Source: Sisyra terminalis (Eukaryota; Arthropoda; Insecta; Neuroptera; Sisyridae). From it: a stretch of 64,000 nucleotides of DNA. The stretch is taken from positions 15,996,001 through 16,060,000 of the forward strand of contig OY292280.1 of the NCBI GenBank assembly GCA_958496175.1, given 5' to 3'. A program made the position numbers and the translations under genes. This document shows positions 63,313-64,000 of this stretch, piece by piece; the stretch's first letter is position 1, and each line of letters starts with the position of its first letter. Below the pieces are notes generated by a model. That model searched no databases. It was not told the DNA's origin and was given only the letters and a program-made list of their open reading frames with translations.

Positions 63313-64000
63313 CATCGTTCTAGACATAGTTGCGAACCCGAAACTGCCTTTGGTTCGAAAATCATCCCTTATATAACGAAGGTACATGCAATTGTTGAAG
63401 AAGCCACATTCGTCTCTCCCTCTTAGTGGGAAGTGTTCATCCCTTAAACTGCCTGTTCATCCCTTAAACATGGTTTGTTTGGGGAAAAATTTGCACAGCA
63501 CGTACAGATGGACTTATACATTCGATTGGCACCCTTAAAATTTTTTTTTTTTATTTGACGATTTTCGAGAAAATCAACGATGGTTAACCCATGGATTTTT
63601 TTGATGAAAAAGCTTTTTGTTTCGAAATCGAAAAATATTATTATTTCATCGTTCTAGACATTGTTGCGAACCCTAAACTGCCTTTGGTTCGAAAATCATC
63701 CCTTATATAACGAAGGTACATGCAATTGTTGAAGAAGCCACATTCGTCTCTCCCTCTTAGTGGGAAGTGTTCATCCCTTAAACTGCCTGTTCATCCCTTA
63801 AACATGGTTTGTTTGGGGAAAAATTTGCACAGCACGTACAGATGGACTTATACATTCGATTAGCACCCTTAAAAAATTTTTTTTTTATTTGACGATTTTC
63901 GAGAAAATCAACGATGGTTAACCCATGGATTTTTTTGATGAAAAAACTTTTTGTTTCGAAATCGAAAAATATTATTATATCATCGTTCTAGACATTGTTG
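63313..64000 (+). repeat. Last two units and a partial at the window edge
   Basis: Unit 63313 has the GACATAGTTG head of the unit at 59641 but continues with plain sequence, AAAATTT and AAAAAGC, so it is another chimera. Unit 63647 has AACCCTAAACTGCC and GATTAGCACC. From 63981 a new unit begins and is cut by the window end, so the array continues. Confidence 0.88.

Larger units (their letters stand above)
1..64000. repeat. Satellite array, 334-bp unit, fills the entire window
   Basis: Every stretch of the window aligns to one unit that I start at the motif CATCGTTCTAGAC. That motif recurs at 3, 337, 671, 1005, 1339, 1672, 2006, 2340, 2674 and so on, with spacing 334 or 333 bp, up to 63981. 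From 48658 to 54218 the same units run on the minus strand. I count about 146 plus-strand units before the inversion, 16 full minus-strand units, and 29 full plus-strand units after it. Units differ by a few diagnostic substitutions and by A/T-run length. Frequent variants are AAACATGG or AAACGAGG, ACATTCG or ACTTTCG, and TATCATCG or TTTCATCG. No unique sequence, gene or transposon interrupts the array. Family-level knowledge: such arrays are typical of eukaryotic centromeres and heterochromatin. That this one is centromeric is inference. Confidence 0.98.

Noticed and set aside
1..64000. CRISPR array
   Set aside because: The period is 334 bp with no unique spacers. All sequence between repeated words is itself repeated.

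Overview
The whole 64-kb window is one tandem satellite DNA array. I see no protein-coding gene, RNA gene, transposable element, CRISPR array or unique flank; the only bases I cannot assign to the satellite are a filler of about 18 bp near 54219-54236. The basic unit is 334 bp (many units are 333 bp, usually from a change in an A/T run, and two are 314 bp). It is AT-rich, and roughly 190 units are present. An array this long, with nested higher-order repeats (HORs) and no genes, points to eukaryotic centromeric or pericentromeric heterochromatin. The sequence alone does not let me name the species. The 334-bp length is about two nucleosome repeats (2 x 167), a common size class for centromeric satellites.

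Layout. 1-4343: a duplicated dimer, a tetramer that reappears 27 kb away, and five units carrying a CCCCAAA variant. 4344-7683: a contracted 10-unit HOR. 7684-22709: three consecutive copies of a 15-unit HOR (5009, 5008 and 5009 bp). 22710-25341: a duplicated 1316-bp tetramer, each copy holding one unit with a 20-bp internal deletion. 25342-29683: a truncated fourth copy of the 15-unit HOR, then the second copy of the tetramer of 1339-2673. 29684-48657: more diverged units organised in several local HORs (periods 1336, 2001, 668 and 2003 bp). 48658-54218: the array is inverted. 54237-64000: direct orientation again, with 5-unit (1670 bp), 3-unit (1001 bp) and encompassing 11-unit (3672 bp) HORs.

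The most notable structure is the inverted block. Its first 2484 bp mirror 41707-44190 with an exactly constant coordinate sum (92848) over seven unit boundaries and part of an eighth unit. Its second part mirrors the array on the far side, 54298-56969. The two parts meet at a 33-bp deletion (51141/51142). The left edge is a blunt junction (48657/48658) and the right edge carries the AT-rich filler. Many units are visible chimeras of two neighbours, the signature expected of unequal exchange. The short open frames are by-products of the repeat and I do not regard them as genes.
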